64,000 nt of DNA from Fimbriiglobus ruber (GCF_002197845.1 NZ_NIDE01000004.1:682001-746000); one strand, 5' to 3'; counted from the first letter of the stretch, positions 26,046-35,323 are shown. Made by a program: numbers and translations. The notes: generated by a model not told the origin, from the letters alone.

Positions 26046-27779
26046 TCACGCCAGCGGGCGGCCCGTGCGCTCGTTCTTGGCTACTTTCACCCGTGTGGCC
26101 GTGTCGACCACCACCCACCACCGTTTCCAATCCCCGCGGCCGTGGAGGTTCCAGCCCAGGTACGCCCGGAGGAACCGGAGGCGGTCCGAGCGAGTCACGC
26201 GGGGCGAGCCGTAGAAACTCGCGCTGAGCCGCCCGATCTCGGCCGCACGGACGGCGTCCGGCACCGGCTTCCCGGCCGTCACGCCTACCAGGTCGATAAG
26301 GACGGGCTCCGCGGTCGCCAGATGAGTGGCAGCGCCAGCCATCAGGATATTCGGGGCCTTCAAGTCGCGGTGCGAGACCTGTCGATCGTGCATCAGCCGG
26401 ACGAGTCGGCCGAGTCGCTCGGCCCAGTCCCGAGCAACCCGGCGGCGAGCGTCTGGGGCGAGCGCGTCGAGGGCAGCCACAGCTTCGGATAGCTCCAGCG
26501 CGGCCGGGACTTTGTCACAGACAAGGTATCCGGTCAGCGGCATCCCAAAGCGGGTTCGCTGGAAATAGGCGAGCGGGCGGGCCGTCGGCAACCCGCGGTC
26601 GCGGACACCGTTTCCCACGACCCACGACCGCAACGCCGGCGGCGGGCGGAACAGATTCTTGGTGACACCCACCCACGATTTCAGCCGGAGCCGCTTGTAG
26701 ACCACGGCTCGCGGTCCGGTCGGCGATTCCACCGTCAGCTCGGCGACCGTGGAACTTCGCGAGTCCTTGAGCATCACGACGCCGGGCCGGCTGAACACCG
26801 CGTCCGGATCAGCCAGCCAGTCGCGAACCACATCCGGCGGCAGGTCGCGCACGGCGAACCCGGAGGCGGCGCTACCACGGACGCGTTTGGAGTCCCGGTT
26901 GTTGCCCGTATATCGGGCCGTCCGCGCAGTCCAGAAGCGGTTATTCGACTCCTCGGTCGCCCGCTCCAAATCCTTCGCGAGTGCCGCCGCGTCCGTCGGG
27001 CCGCCGACCCGTCTGGTGGCAACGTACGCGAGCCAGAACCGGAGTCGGACCGCGCGCGTCGCCCGGAGTTGGAACCAGCGATTGAGGACGATCAGATTGG
27101 CCCGCGCGTCAGCCCAAGGTAGAGGCGGGCCGAACCGAATGGCGTGTAGGTCGGCGAGAAAAAAACGCGGGGTGCCGGGCGACAGAAACTCGACCAGGAA
27201 GTTGCCCGGGTGTGGGTCCGGGTGGACGACGCCCGCGTCGTGTAGCCCGGCGACGAACGCGGCGAACCCACGGGTTAATTCCCGGCGTCCGGCAACGGCA
27301 GTCGTTGCGAAGGACGTTTCGAGTACGTCGAGGAACGGCACCGCGCCGTCTTGTGCCCGGGTAATCAGGTAGCTGTCGCCCGGGAGCAGGTGGGACGCCG
27401 CTCCCCAAGCGAGCGGTTCGATGGCAGCCACACCACGGTCGCGAAGCAGGCGCGCGTTCTCGAACTCCAAGCGGGCCTTTGCAGGCCGAAGGATCTCGCG
27501 AGCCCACGCCCGTGGGGTCTTGATCCGACAGTGCTTGACGTAAACGCTCCCGCCTGGGAGTTCGACCCGGGCGATGGTCCGCTGGGCGTTCTCTTTGACG
27601 ATTGCCATCCGGCCGCTCGACCGCCAGGCCGCAGGGACCGGCCCGTCGACGCCGAACAGGGTGTCGGCAGCCGGTTCGACCTCCCAGACCAGGCCATCGG
27701 CGGTCGTCACGGTCGGCGGCCGCGACCGCGCCGCCCACCCGACCACGGCGCCAATCTTTCGCAGGAAATGGCTGAACAT
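26046..27779 (-). CDS. Double lipopolysaccharide-kinase-like (WaaP/Kdo kinase) protein
   Basis: Protein of 577 residues with two consecutive kinase-fold units of the WaaP/KdkA type, enzymes that phosphorylate the inner core of lipopolysaccharide. The first unit (about residues 25-290) has VYVKHCRIKTP, FENARLLRDRGV, HPDPHPGNFLVEF and FFLADLHAIRFG. The second (about 320-570) has VVYKRLRLKSW, VRDRGLPTARPLAY, HDRQVSHRDLKAPNILM and VLIDLVGV. The second unit keeps HRDLKAPN and an IDL metal-binding Asp; the first has HPDPHPGN, so both may be active or the first may be modified. Planctomycetes have lipopolysaccharide-like outer layers, so a role there is plausible. It is flanked by the AT island and a minus-strand sigma-like gene. 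Confidence 0.85.
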   Translation of the reverse strand: MFSHFLRKIGAVVGWAARSRPPTVTTADGLVWEVEPAADTLFGVDGPVPAAWRSSGRMAIVKENAQRTIARVELPGGSVYVKHCRIKTPRAWAREILRPAKARLEFENARLLRDRGVAAIEPLAWGAASHLLPGDSYLITRAQDGAVPFLDVLETSFATTAVAGRRELTRGFAAFVAGLHDAGVVHPDPHPGNFLVEFLSPGTPRFFLADLHAIRFGPPLPWADARANLIVLNRWFQLRATRAVRLRFWLAYVATRRVGGPTDAAALAKDLERATEESNNRFWTARTARYTGNNRDSKRVRGSAASGFAVRDLPPDVVRDWLADPDAVFSRPGVVMLKDSRSSTVAELTVESPTGPRAVVYKRLRLKSWVGVTKNLFRPPPALRSWVVGNGVRDRGLPTARPLAYFQRTRFGMPLTGYLVCDKVPAALELSEAVAALDALAPDARRRVARDWAERLGRLVRLMHDRQVSHRDLKAPNILMAGAATHLATAEPVLIDLVGVTAGKPVPDAVRAAEIGRLSASFYGSPRVTRSDRLRFLRAYLGWNLHGRGDWKRWWVVVDTATRVKVAKNERTGRPLA

Positions 27780-27991
27780 GCCCGACCCTGTTTCCGGACC
27801 CCAAGCACGCGCTCACACTGTAACCCGACCCGCCTTGCGGCGATACCGCAGCTTCGGGCAACGGGTTGTGGATAAAATTCGGGGAAGAAATGGTTCGGAT
27901 AAATGCCGAGAGACCTTCGCGGCGCATAGCCACGAGGTCTCTCGGAGAGAATGCCTTAAATGTCTGCCAGCATCGACAAACTCACCCGCGA

Positions 27992-28681
27992 TTATGCGTC
28001 GACGCCCAAATGCGTGCGCAACTTGCGAATCGCCTTGTACTTCTCGTCGCTGACTCGTTCCGGGGTCGTGCCGAGTTCGACGGCGATTTCGGGCACCGCC
28101 CAGCCGCCGGCCGCCAGCTCAACGATTCGCTGTTGGCGCGGACTGAGAACGTCGCGAGCTGCCCGGTCGACGGTTTCCCACTGGTCGCGAACGTGGTCGG
28201 CGGCGCGGTTGCGGTCGTCGGCGTGGTCCGGGGACAGGTCGACGTACCGACGCGCCCGTTGCGTCCGCTTCTTCACGGCGTCGATCGCGCGGAAGAACTC
28301 TCGTCGTTCGTCGCCCTCGGTGTTCAACATCGCCGTCCACTGGCCCTGCGGGACGCGCTCGAGCAACCGGGCGAAGACCTGCTGGGTACAATCGTCCCAC
28401 CGGTCCATCGGCAGCCGGGCGTTCCGCCAGCAGACCTGGCAATATTTGGTGATGTCCTTGACGGCCTCAGGAGTTAAGTCCTGTGGTGCGGTGACGTTAG
28501 CCTGCTTCAGCGGAGCGGTTGGCGCTCCCTTGCTGCCGCCGGCCGTCAGAGCCGTACCGAGGACAACCGCCACCATCATCGACCGCGATCGGGCTGCGGC
28601 CGAGGGGATCATGCTTGTCGGTAACATAGCCATCGGGTTAAAGCCCGTGGGAATGATGCTTGAGGGAATCAAACTCGCCAT
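27992..28681 (-). CDS. Sigma-70-like protein with hydrophobic N-terminus
   Basis: Protein of 229 residues with a GAGGAG ribosome site. The C-terminal part looks like sigma region 4: LSPRQQRIVELAAGGWAVPE followed by IAVELGTTPERVSDEKYKAI and RKLRTHLG, a helix-turn-helix. A region-2-like helix is visible near residue 95 (WDDCTQQVFARLLERV). The N-terminal ~60 residues are Ser/Met/Ala-rich with a hydrophobic stretch (MMVAVVLGTALTAGG) not seen in ordinary ECF factors. This may be an unusual ECF-like sigma factor or a regulator derived from one. The start could lie further in, which would remove the hydrophobic part. Confidence 0.7.
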   Translation of the reverse strand: MASLIPSSIIPTGFNPMAMLPTSMIPSAAARSRSMMVAVVLGTALTAGGSKGAPTAPLKQANVTAPQDLTPEAVKDITKYCQVCWRNARLPMDRWDDCTQQVFARLLERVPQGQWTAMLNTEGDERREFFRAIDAVKKRTQRARRYVDLSPDHADDRNRAADHVRDQWETVDRAARDVLSPRQQRIVELAAGGWAVPEIAVELGTTPERVSDEKYKAIRKLRTHLGVDA

Positions 28682-28944
28682 GGCTCCTCGCTCCCTACGT
28701 CAACACAAGGCATTCCTTCCTAAAGTTATACCAGACAGATCGGTAATCCAATCTCGCTTGACGCCAGTTGAGACCAGCTTCGGGTATAACACCAGCCGAA
28801 TTCTACTCTTGAAACTAAATTTTACCGCCGAAGGGAATCCGGGACCAGTCCAACGGATTCTGTTTGCGGTCTGGGCAGAGTGGACTAGGTTTTCAGCGTG
28901 TGCGGATTTTCTCCGATCCGGTCGCTCAGGAATTTCAGACGGTG

Positions 28945-29829
28945 ATGTCCCTAACAGACGATCCGCTGCCGGACCTGATCCGGACGTTGCGAAACCCGTC
29001 TGCCGACGCCCGGGCGCGGGCCGCACGGGCTCTGGGCCGGCTCGGGTGGTTGGCCCGGGAAGCCCTGCCGTTGCTCGTGAACGCCCTGTCGGACACCGAC
29101 CCTGCCGTCCGCGAAAACGCCGCCCAGGCGGTGGGCCAGATGGGACCGGAGGCACTGCCGCACATCACGGGGATGCTCTCGCACGAAGACAAATACGTCC
29201 GCCGGAATGCGGTCTGGGCACTCGGCAAACTCGGCCCGCTCGCCCGCGGCGTGTGGTCGGAACTCTGCACGACCCTGCGCGACCCCGACCCGCGAACCGC
29301 TTCCGGGGCGGCCCAGGCGCTCGGCAACATGGGGGCGGACGCCGTCGAGGCGATCCCCGCGCTGACGGAAGCCATGCGTGGCACGAACATTGTGCTGTGT
29401 CGGCTGGCCTCCAAGGCGCTCAGCCAGATCGGCCGCCCGGCCTTATCATCCCTGATCGCCCACCTGCGACACCGCGACCCGTTCGTCCGCGGCGAAGCAG
29501 CGCTGGCGCTGGGCTGGATGGGCCCGGCCGCCACGGCGGCGGTTCCCAGCTTAATCGACGCCCTCCGACCGCCGCGGACCACTGCGGCCCTGCGGGCGGG
29601 TCCCGTGTCCGTGGCCACCCGTACACCCACGACGTCCATCTTGAACACCCCGCCGCCGGCTTCCCCGTCCACCGATGACAACAGCCGGGCGTGCGCGGCC
29701 CAGGCGTTGGGGCGAATCGGCCAAGCCGCGTCCGGTGCGATCGAGGCGCTCACCCTCGCTGCGCACGACCCCAACGAGCAAGTTCGCCAGTCCGCGTTGC
29801 AAGCAATCCGCCAGATTCAGACCACGTAA
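28945..29829 (+). CDS. HEAT-repeat protein
   Basis: Protein of 294 residues from the ATG at 28945, consisting almost entirely of HEAT/PBS-lyase-type repeats of ~31-37 residues. Examples are DPLPDLIRTLRNPSADARARAARALGRLG, DTDPAVRENAAQAVGQMGPEA, DKYVRRNAVWALGKLGPLA, DPDPRTASGAAQALGNMGADA and DPFVRGEAALALGWMGPAA. A less regular Pro/Thr-rich loop of about 40 residues interrupts the array near residue 220, and a final repeat ends the protein. Such alpha-solenoids serve as protein-binding scaffolds; the partner is unknown. It is divergent from the sigma-like gene (263-bp gap), so the two may share a control region. Confidence 0.88.
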   Translation: MSLTDDPLPDLIRTLRNPSADARARAARALGRLGWLAREALPLLVNALSDTDPAVRENAAQAVGQMGPEALPHITGMLSHEDKYVRRNAVWALGKLGPLARGVWSELCTTLRDPDPRTASGAAQALGNMGADAVEAIPALTEAMRGTNIVLCRLASKALSQIGRPALSSLIAHLRHRDPFVRGEAALALGWMGPAATAAVPSLIDALRPPRTTAALRAGPVSVATRTPTTSILNTPPPASPSTDDNSRACAAQALGRIGQAASGAIEALTLAAHDPNEQVRQSALQAIRQIQTT

Positions 29830-30155
29830 CGTCGCCCGATAGATCGTTCGGGTAAACGCTTAGGCGTTCGGCAGTAGATAGTTGCCACACTCTACCCAAC
29901 CTGTGGAACTCCTCGTGCCTTGACCGACGTGACGCATTTTTTGCATTTATTGCGCCGAAACCCCTGTTTTAACGCCCGCGTGTTCCCGCGACTGCCGAGC
30001 CGTGGCCGACGTGACGCATTTTTTGCATTTATTGCGCTGAAACCCCTGTTTTGGGGCGGGCGGTTTGCCACGGTTATCGAAGCGAGGCCGTAGGGAAACC
30101 GGCCGAAACTTCGTTTGACAGGGCCAATTAAGGCGCCGCCATCTTTTGGATTGCG
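29830..30155. other. Intergenic region with direct repeats
   Basis: This 326-bp gap between a plus-strand and a minus-strand gene (convergent) holds two 47-bp direct repeats at 29924-29970 and 30006-30052. No gene is supported in it. Confidence 0.6.
29924..30052. repeat. Pair of 47-bp direct repeats
   Basis: Copies at 29924-29970 and 30006-30052 match at 46 of 47 bases, with an 82-bp period and an unrelated 35-bp spacer. The repeat starts CCGACGTGACGC and ends AACCCCTGTTTT. It has an AT-rich core. Two copies are too few for a CRISPR array. It could be a duplicated tail sequence between convergent genes or a recombination site. Confidence 0.9.
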
Positions 30156-30629
30156 CTACGCGATGCCGAGTGCCTTCTTCTTCTCGGCCACGAATGCCAG
30201 GTGATTCGGGATGTGGCGGGTTCCCAGGACGATGACCTGCTCCAGTGTGAGCAAGCCACGTTCGCTGTGGACGCCAACCCGTTGTAGTGCCTCGGCAGGC
30301 AACTGCCGGAGGATACGGGCCATCGACTTTCGGGTGGCCTCGACTACCGCGAGTTCCTCTTCGACGTCGCGCTCGTGATACGCGAGCTGTTTCGCGAACG
30401 CGTTTTCGTCGGCTCCTATCATGAGTGGCTTTTCGAGCGCGATGATCCGCCGAATCCGGTCGGCAATAATCGGGTCGAAATCCGCCAGGTGGCAAACGAC
30501 TTCGAGCGTACTCCACTTCCCGGCGATTGGGCGGGCGAGGAGCTGGTCGCGGGTCATCCCCGCGACCGCAGCGCGGAGTTGCGCGGCTCCAGAGAGGTAA
30601 GCATCGGCCAGTTCGGCGGGTGTGGGCAT
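30156..30629 (-). CDS. DinB-fold protein
   Basis: Protein of 157 residues of the DinB/YfiT four-helix-bundle superfamily, whose members often use a three-histidine metal site and include thiol S-transferases. The three expected histidines are in VCHLADFDPI, in the middle stretch AYHERDVEEEL and in GTRHIPNHLAF near the C-terminus. Start MPTPAELADAYLSGAAQLRAAV is typical. A hairpin terminator of the upstream WD40 gene sits just before this gene, so it is likely transcribed on its own. The substrate is unknown. Confidence 0.88.
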   Translation of the reverse strand: MPTPAELADAYLSGAAQLRAAVAGMTRDQLLARPIAGKWSTLEVVCHLADFDPIIADRIRRIIALEKPLMIGADENAFAKQLAYHERDVEEELAVVEATRKSMARILRQLPAEALQRVGVHSERGLLTLEQVIVLGTRHIPNHLAFVAEKKKALGIA

Positions 30630-30650
30630 GTCGGCTCCGGAAATAAAAAT

Positions 30651-30679
30651 GGGCCGCGGGGAACCCGGTCCCGCGGCCC
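30651..30679 (-). terminator. Intrinsic terminator of the cytochrome c/WD40 gene
   Basis: A perfect 10-bp stem GGGCCGCGGG/CCCGCGGCCC with a 9-base loop. Reading the minus strand, it is followed by ATTTTTATTT, so it fits a Rho-independent terminator for the gene ending at 30740. It lies directly upstream of the DinB-fold gene. Confidence 0.8.
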
Positions 30680-30739
30680 TTCATAATCGTCGGCCGTGCT
30701 TCCTCGGCCGACGAGTCATGAGTCGTTAAACTTGCATAC

Positions 30740-32200
30740 CTACTTCTTCTTCGGATCTTTCGCAGGTTCCTTTTTAGAATCGTCTTTTTTTGGTTCGGCG
30801 TCGGGCGGGAGCATGGCCTTCACGAGCTGCGCGTTCGTCCCGTTGTACAGGCGCACGATCCCTTCTTCCCCCCCGGTCGCCACGACCGCCCCGTCCGGAC
30901 TGACGGCCACGGCGTACATGAAGTCCTTGCCGCCGGTGAAGTTACGCATCGCCCCGCCGTTGTCCGTGTTCCACAGCATGACCCCACTGTCGCCGCTGGC
31001 GGTCAGGAACTGTGCCGTTTTGGGCACGAACACGAGCCGGGTTACCTGCTTCTGGTGGCCCTGGATGTCGCGAATTTTTTCGCCCTTCTCGTAGTCCCAG
31101 ATCTTGATGATGTTGTCGGCCCCGGCGGACGCCAGTTTCTTCCCGTCCGCCGACCAGCCGACGTCCATGACGTGGTGGGTGTGGCCCTCGAACGCCTTCA
31201 CAAATTTCCCGCCCGGCACCTCGAACACCTTCACGAATTTATCGGCTCCGGAGGTCGCGAGCAGTTTGCCGTCCGGGCTGAAACTGACGCCGAAGACGGT
31301 GTCGCTGTGCCCGTTTTTGATGTCGGTGACGACCTTGCCCGTGGCGGCGTCGAGGATCTTGATCTCGCCATCTTCGGTTGGCGCCCCACCGCCGGTCGCG
31401 ATCAGCTTGCCGTCCGGCGAGTACGCGATCGCCACGACGCGGTCCACAAACCCGGTCACGCGCTGGCGGATCGTCCCCTTTTCGGCGTCCCAGAGGTTCA
31501 TCTCCTGAAAACTGCCGGTGGCGAGCGTCTTGCCATCCGGGCTGTAGACCATCGCCTCGACCAGCGACATATGAGCGGCGGCCGCGGGCTTGCCGTCTGG
31601 CGTCTTGAGTTGCGGGTCAACGAACGACTTCTTGAACTCGCCGGTCTTCGCATCGAACAGGTGGACCTGGTTCCCGCGGCCGGCCGCGACCGTCGTCTTG
31701 TCCGGGCTGACGGCGACCGCGCGGACCGGCTTCACGAGAGCCGGCGGCAACCCCAGGACGACCTTCGGCCGGGTCCGCACGTCGTTGACCGGACCTTTGG
31801 CGCCCTGGTCGATCCAGAGCTTGAGGATCGCGACCTCTTCCGGGGTGAGCGGGTTGTTCTCCGACTTCGGCGGCATGACCGGCTTCTTGCGGTGGCTGGC
31901 CATTTGCCAGAGCAAGCTCTCTTCGGCCTTCCCGGCGACGACCGGCGGCCCTTTCTTGCCGCCCTTGATGAGGGCGGCGTGCGTCCCCAGGTCGAACTTC
32001 CCTTCGGTCAAGTTGCCGGCGTGGCAGACCTGGCACTTGTTGGCGAAGATCGGGGCCACGTCTTTTTCGTAAACGATCGGGTCTTTCCGGGTGAGCGGCG
32101 CGATCGCGATCGGCCCGGCCGGGGCGTCTTTCTTTTCGTCGGCCGCGTGCGCCGCCGCCAGACCGACGGTGAGGCATGCGAGCGGGAGAATCCTGCGCAT
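30740..32200 (-). CDS. Planctomycete cytochrome c / WD40-repeat secreted protein
   Basis: Exported protein of 486 residues. The ATG at 32200 is preferred because GGAG precedes it and it gives a clean signal peptide (MRRILPLACLTVGLAAAHA). Residues about 40-135 form a planctomycete-type cytochrome c domain with the heme motif CQVCH and the distal SHRKKPVMPPKSENNPLTPEE loop. From about residue 150 to 465 come six or seven WD40 repeats (SPDKTTVAAGRGNQVHLFD, SPDGKLLATSGADKFVKVF and similar). It probably sits in the periplasm or outer layer as a scaffold with a redox centre. It is second in a two-gene unit with the PPC-domain protein. Confidence 0.9.
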   Translation of the reverse strand: MRRILPLACLTVGLAAAHAADEKKDAPAGPIAIAPLTRKDPIVYEKDVAPIFANKCQVCHAGNLTEGKFDLGTHAALIKGGKKGPPVVAGKAEESLLWQMASHRKKPVMPPKSENNPLTPEEVAILKLWIDQGAKGPVNDVRTRPKVVLGLPPALVKPVRAVAVSPDKTTVAAGRGNQVHLFDAKTGEFKKSFVDPQLKTPDGKPAAAAHMSLVEAMVYSPDGKTLATGSFQEMNLWDAEKGTIRQRVTGFVDRVVAIAYSPDGKLIATGGGAPTEDGEIKILDAATGKVVTDIKNGHSDTVFGVSFSPDGKLLATSGADKFVKVFEVPGGKFVKAFEGHTHHVMDVGWSADGKKLASAGADNIIKIWDYEKGEKIRDIQGHQKQVTRLVFVPKTAQFLTASGDSGVMLWNTDNGGAMRNFTGGKDFMYAVAVSPDGAVVATGGEEGIVRLYNGTNAQLVKAMLPPDAEPKKDDSKKEPAKDPKKK

Positions 32201-32222
32201 GAACAACTCCAATTCAATATTC

Positions 32223-32309
32223 GCCGCAGATACACGCAGATCAGAAGGAGATCAGGAAATCGATTACTCTGCCTTTTCTGATCCGCGTTGATCTGCGTGT
32301 ATCTGCGGC
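32223..32309. repeat. Palindromic intergenic repeat
   Basis: Perfect 21-bp inverted arms (32223-32243 and 32289-32309), with ATCTGCGTGTATCTGCGG as core of the right arm. A shorter inner inverted pair continues the stem with a 2-base bulge. It fills most of the gap between the PPC-domain gene and the WD40 gene, both on the minus strand. It looks like a mobile palindromic repeat; as RNA it could weaken read-through or protect the upstream message. Confidence 0.85.
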
Positions 32310-32316
32310 AAAATGA

Positions 32317-35058
32317 TTATTTGGCCACGTTGAGGTTGAACTTCGTTTCCTGGGTGATCGGGAACTTGCCGTGGACGGTCGCGACGGCGTGGACGATCAC
32401 GTTCGACAACCCGCCGACCTTGGCGTCTTTCGCGACCTCGATCGGGATTTTCACCTCGTCCTTGCCGGCAGGGATCGTCGCCGGCTTCACGGTCACGCCC
32501 GCGGCTTCCTTCGGCAGCGTCACCGTGACGGCGAACTCGCCCGCATAATCGAACTGGCGGTCGACTTTGACCGTCAGTTCGGCCGTCGTGCCGAGTTTGA
32601 GCTGGTTGTTCGCGGGCGGAGTGACAGTCACCTTCGCCAGCGTCAGGGGCAGGACGGTGATCGCGATCGGCAGGGCATACGCCTCGACGTTCGCGGGCGT
32701 CTTCTTGTCCTTCTGGGCCGGGTCGCGGGCGACCTGGATTTGCGTCTCGCCCCGCAGCGCGACGGCATAGGAGCCGGGGGGCGCGGTGGTCTTCACGTCG
32801 ATCGTCACCGGGCTTTCGTTCTTGTCCTTCGCCAGCGGTGGCATGGGCTGCCCGTTGTTCACGCTCACGGGGGCGTTTTGCATGTTCTGCTGCGTGGCCT
32901 CGGCCGAGATGTTGAGTGGGTTGGCGCGGGCCTCTTTCTCCTGCCAGACGATCTTCACCGGCACCGTTAACTTGTCGCCCGGCTTGAGGAAGATTTCTCC
33001 CGCGACTTTGTCCTCTTTCTCTTTGCCGTCCTTGTCCTTGGTCTTGATCTTCGCGTTCGCGAGGTCCGTGGTGAGCCGGAACGCGGCCCGTTCGGTGCGG
33101 ACGGCGAAAATGAGTTCCCGGTCGAGCCGCGTGACCGTCGCGATGTTTTGCTGCTGGCCCGGGATGCCCCACGTGATCGTGGCCGGCCGGGCCTCGCGGA
33201 CGACCGGCTTCCCGCCGATCGTCGCCGTGCATTTGACGGTGATCGGCCCGGTGAATTCCTTCGCCCCGGCCGAGGCCGATAGAACCAGCGTGCCCCACTT
33301 GACCGTGGACCCGACGAAGGCCGGAGCCGCGGTCACGCCGGGGGGCAGGTTCTCGGCCGTCACCACCACGGTGCCGGTGAAGCCGTCGGTCCGATGGACG
33401 AACACGTCGTAAGCCGCTTCGCCGTCCGCCTGGGCCACGACCGTCGCCGGTTGGTCGTGGCTCCGCGCCATGACCACAGCCCGGAAGTCCGGGGCCGCGG
33501 GCGTCACCCGGAGGCGGTACGCACAGCGGGGGCCGTAACTCACGTTCGCGTCGTTACTGCCGACCAGGATCAAGACTTTCCCGTCGGCCGGGGCCGTGAA
33601 TTTGACGACCGGCGGGTCGCTGCTGCGGCTGAAGAACGTGACCGGGTGGAGCGATTCGATGTCGTCGTCCGGGTCGCCGGCGAGTTCCTTGTTTTTGTCG
33701 TCTCGGATGCGCAGGTACAGGTCCGTCAGGCTGCCGATCCGCTCCGCGAGAAGTTCGACGTAGTAGACTTCGCCCTTCTTCGCGGCAAACGAGTAGAAGT
33801 CCCGGTCGTACCGTCGGTCGATCCGTCCGGCGACTTCACACGGGACGGGGATCTCCTCGGCCGTCTCGTACTTGTCGTTCCCGGCTTCTTTCTCGACGTG
33901 AATCTTGGCGTCGGTCAGGAACAGGGGGACGGCGTTCGACGACCCATTTGGGGTGACGAGTCGGTATTCGAAGCCGTCCTGGAGACCCATCGGCGGGGCC
34001 ACCCGACCGTGGAACGACATCCGGTGTCGGGCAGCCGGGTCGGCCGGTGGGGTTACGGTCACGGTCAGCGTTTCGACCGGGCGGCCGTCGACTGCCATTC
34101 CCGGAGCGGGCTTTCCGCCGGGAAGGTTGCGGCCGTACAGGGTCACTTGCGTCGGCTTGCCCGGGTTCACGACCGGCGGGAACACGGCATCGACCCACGG
34201 GCCGGTGCCCACGGTGAGCCGGTAGAAGTAGTCCGGGCCGCCTTGTTGGTAAGCGAACTCACTGACCCGGACGTAGTAATCGCCGTCGGCCGGGAGGGTG
34301 ATGTCAACGAGGGCGTCGGTGTCGTGGTAGTTCCGATTGAGGCCGAGCCGCTTGCCGGCCGGGTCGTAGATCTCGACCAGCGGCCGGGCCCGGCTGTCGA
34401 TCGACGACGCGAGGCAACTCGCCAACACCCGCTGCCCGGCTTTGCCGGAGAAGACCATGTAATCGACGTCGGTCGGCGTGGCGATCGTTCCGTTGATGGT
34501 GGTTCCGAGTTCGATCCGCTGGGCGCGGGGGACGTTTTTATTCGGCATCGCGCCCAACCCGCCGGCCAGGGACATCGTCGGTTCGGGTGACTGGGCCTCG
34601 TCGTTCGGCTCCTGCTCGTCGACCTCGGGGCGGTCGCCGACGACGAACGCCCGCGGGTTACTGACCCCGTGCCCGTTGATCGCCCGCACGTCGTACTGGC
34701 CGACCGGCACGTCCGCCGGGACGGTGACTTTGAACTTCACGGCCGCAAGCGGCGGCCCGCCTTTCTTCCGCCCGCCTTTGCCCTTCATCTCTGTCTTGGC
34801 CTTGGGATCGGCCGCCTTGGGGTCGGTCGGGACGATGACCTCGGCCTTGATCCCGGGGTGGGAGAAGTGAAGTTCCGGCCCGTCGTCGAGGTCGGTCCCG
34901 TTCACGGTGACTTCGATCGTCGTGCCCGCCTGCGCCCCGGCGGGGAACGCGGACGCGATCCGCGGGGCGGGCAGCGAGACCGGGGGCTGTTGCGCGAGGG
35001 CGACGGAGCCGAGCGTGAGCGCGGCCAAGGCCGCCGCGCGGGAGAGCGTCCGGCGCAT
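32317..35058 (-). CDS. Secreted PPC-domain protein
   Basis: Large exported protein of 913 residues; the ATG at 35058 has AGGAG six bases upstream and begins a signal peptide (MRRTLSRAAALAALTLGSVALA). It starts with an IPT/TIG-like beta domain (FPAGAQAGTTIEVTVNGTDLDDG). At least two pre-peptidase C-terminal (PPC) type domains follow, for example ADGDYYVRVSEFAYQQGGPDYFYRLTV and RRYDRDFYSFAAKKGEVYYVELLAERIGS. Several Ig-like all-beta stretches rich in Val/Thr/Lys continue to the end. No protease motif is present. This type is common in planctomycetes beside cytochrome c/WD40 genes and is probably a cell-surface or periplasmic structural protein. Confidence 0.85.
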   Translation of the reverse strand: MRRTLSRAAALAALTLGSVALAQQPPVSLPAPRIASAFPAGAQAGTTIEVTVNGTDLDDGPELHFSHPGIKAEVIVPTDPKAADPKAKTEMKGKGGRKKGGPPLAAVKFKVTVPADVPVGQYDVRAINGHGVSNPRAFVVGDRPEVDEQEPNDEAQSPEPTMSLAGGLGAMPNKNVPRAQRIELGTTINGTIATPTDVDYMVFSGKAGQRVLASCLASSIDSRARPLVEIYDPAGKRLGLNRNYHDTDALVDITLPADGDYYVRVSEFAYQQGGPDYFYRLTVGTGPWVDAVFPPVVNPGKPTQVTLYGRNLPGGKPAPGMAVDGRPVETLTVTVTPPADPAARHRMSFHGRVAPPMGLQDGFEYRLVTPNGSSNAVPLFLTDAKIHVEKEAGNDKYETAEEIPVPCEVAGRIDRRYDRDFYSFAAKKGEVYYVELLAERIGSLTDLYLRIRDDKNKELAGDPDDDIESLHPVTFFSRSSDPPVVKFTAPADGKVLILVGSNDANVSYGPRCAYRLRVTPAAPDFRAVVMARSHDQPATVVAQADGEAAYDVFVHRTDGFTGTVVVTAENLPPGVTAAPAFVGSTVKWGTLVLSASAGAKEFTGPITVKCTATIGGKPVVREARPATITWGIPGQQQNIATVTRLDRELIFAVRTERAAFRLTTDLANAKIKTKDKDGKEKEDKVAGEIFLKPGDKLTVPVKIVWQEKEARANPLNISAEATQQNMQNAPVSVNNGQPMPPLAKDKNESPVTIDVKTTAPPGSYAVALRGETQIQVARDPAQKDKKTPANVEAYALPIAITVLPLTLAKVTVTPPANNQLKLGTTAELTVKVDRQFDYAGEFAVTVTLPKEAAGVTVKPATIPAGKDEVKIPIEVAKDAKVGGLSNVIVHAVATVHGKFPITQETKFNLNVAK

Positions 35059-35323
35059 GGGGAACTCCTGGGGTCGGAGGCGGACGGATTCGACAAAGAT
35101 GCGGGACCGCGGGCGGCCCACAAAATCGGCAGGATGTTAAGATCGTAAACTGCCCGACAGAGCCGGTCAAGGGGCCGGCGCGTTGCTATAACGGGCAAGA
35201 GTGTGGTCGGCGATGAACTTTCGGCGGTCGGGACGAGTTACGCAAGCAAAAGAATCGACCCGGATCGCGTGCCGATCAGAATAAAACCCGGCTCGTTTAT
35301 AGGCTGATTCCCCGAGGAGTTAG

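Noticed and set aside
29924-30052. Possible CRISPR array
   Set aside because: Only two repeats of 47 bp, no further copies, no cas genes nearby.
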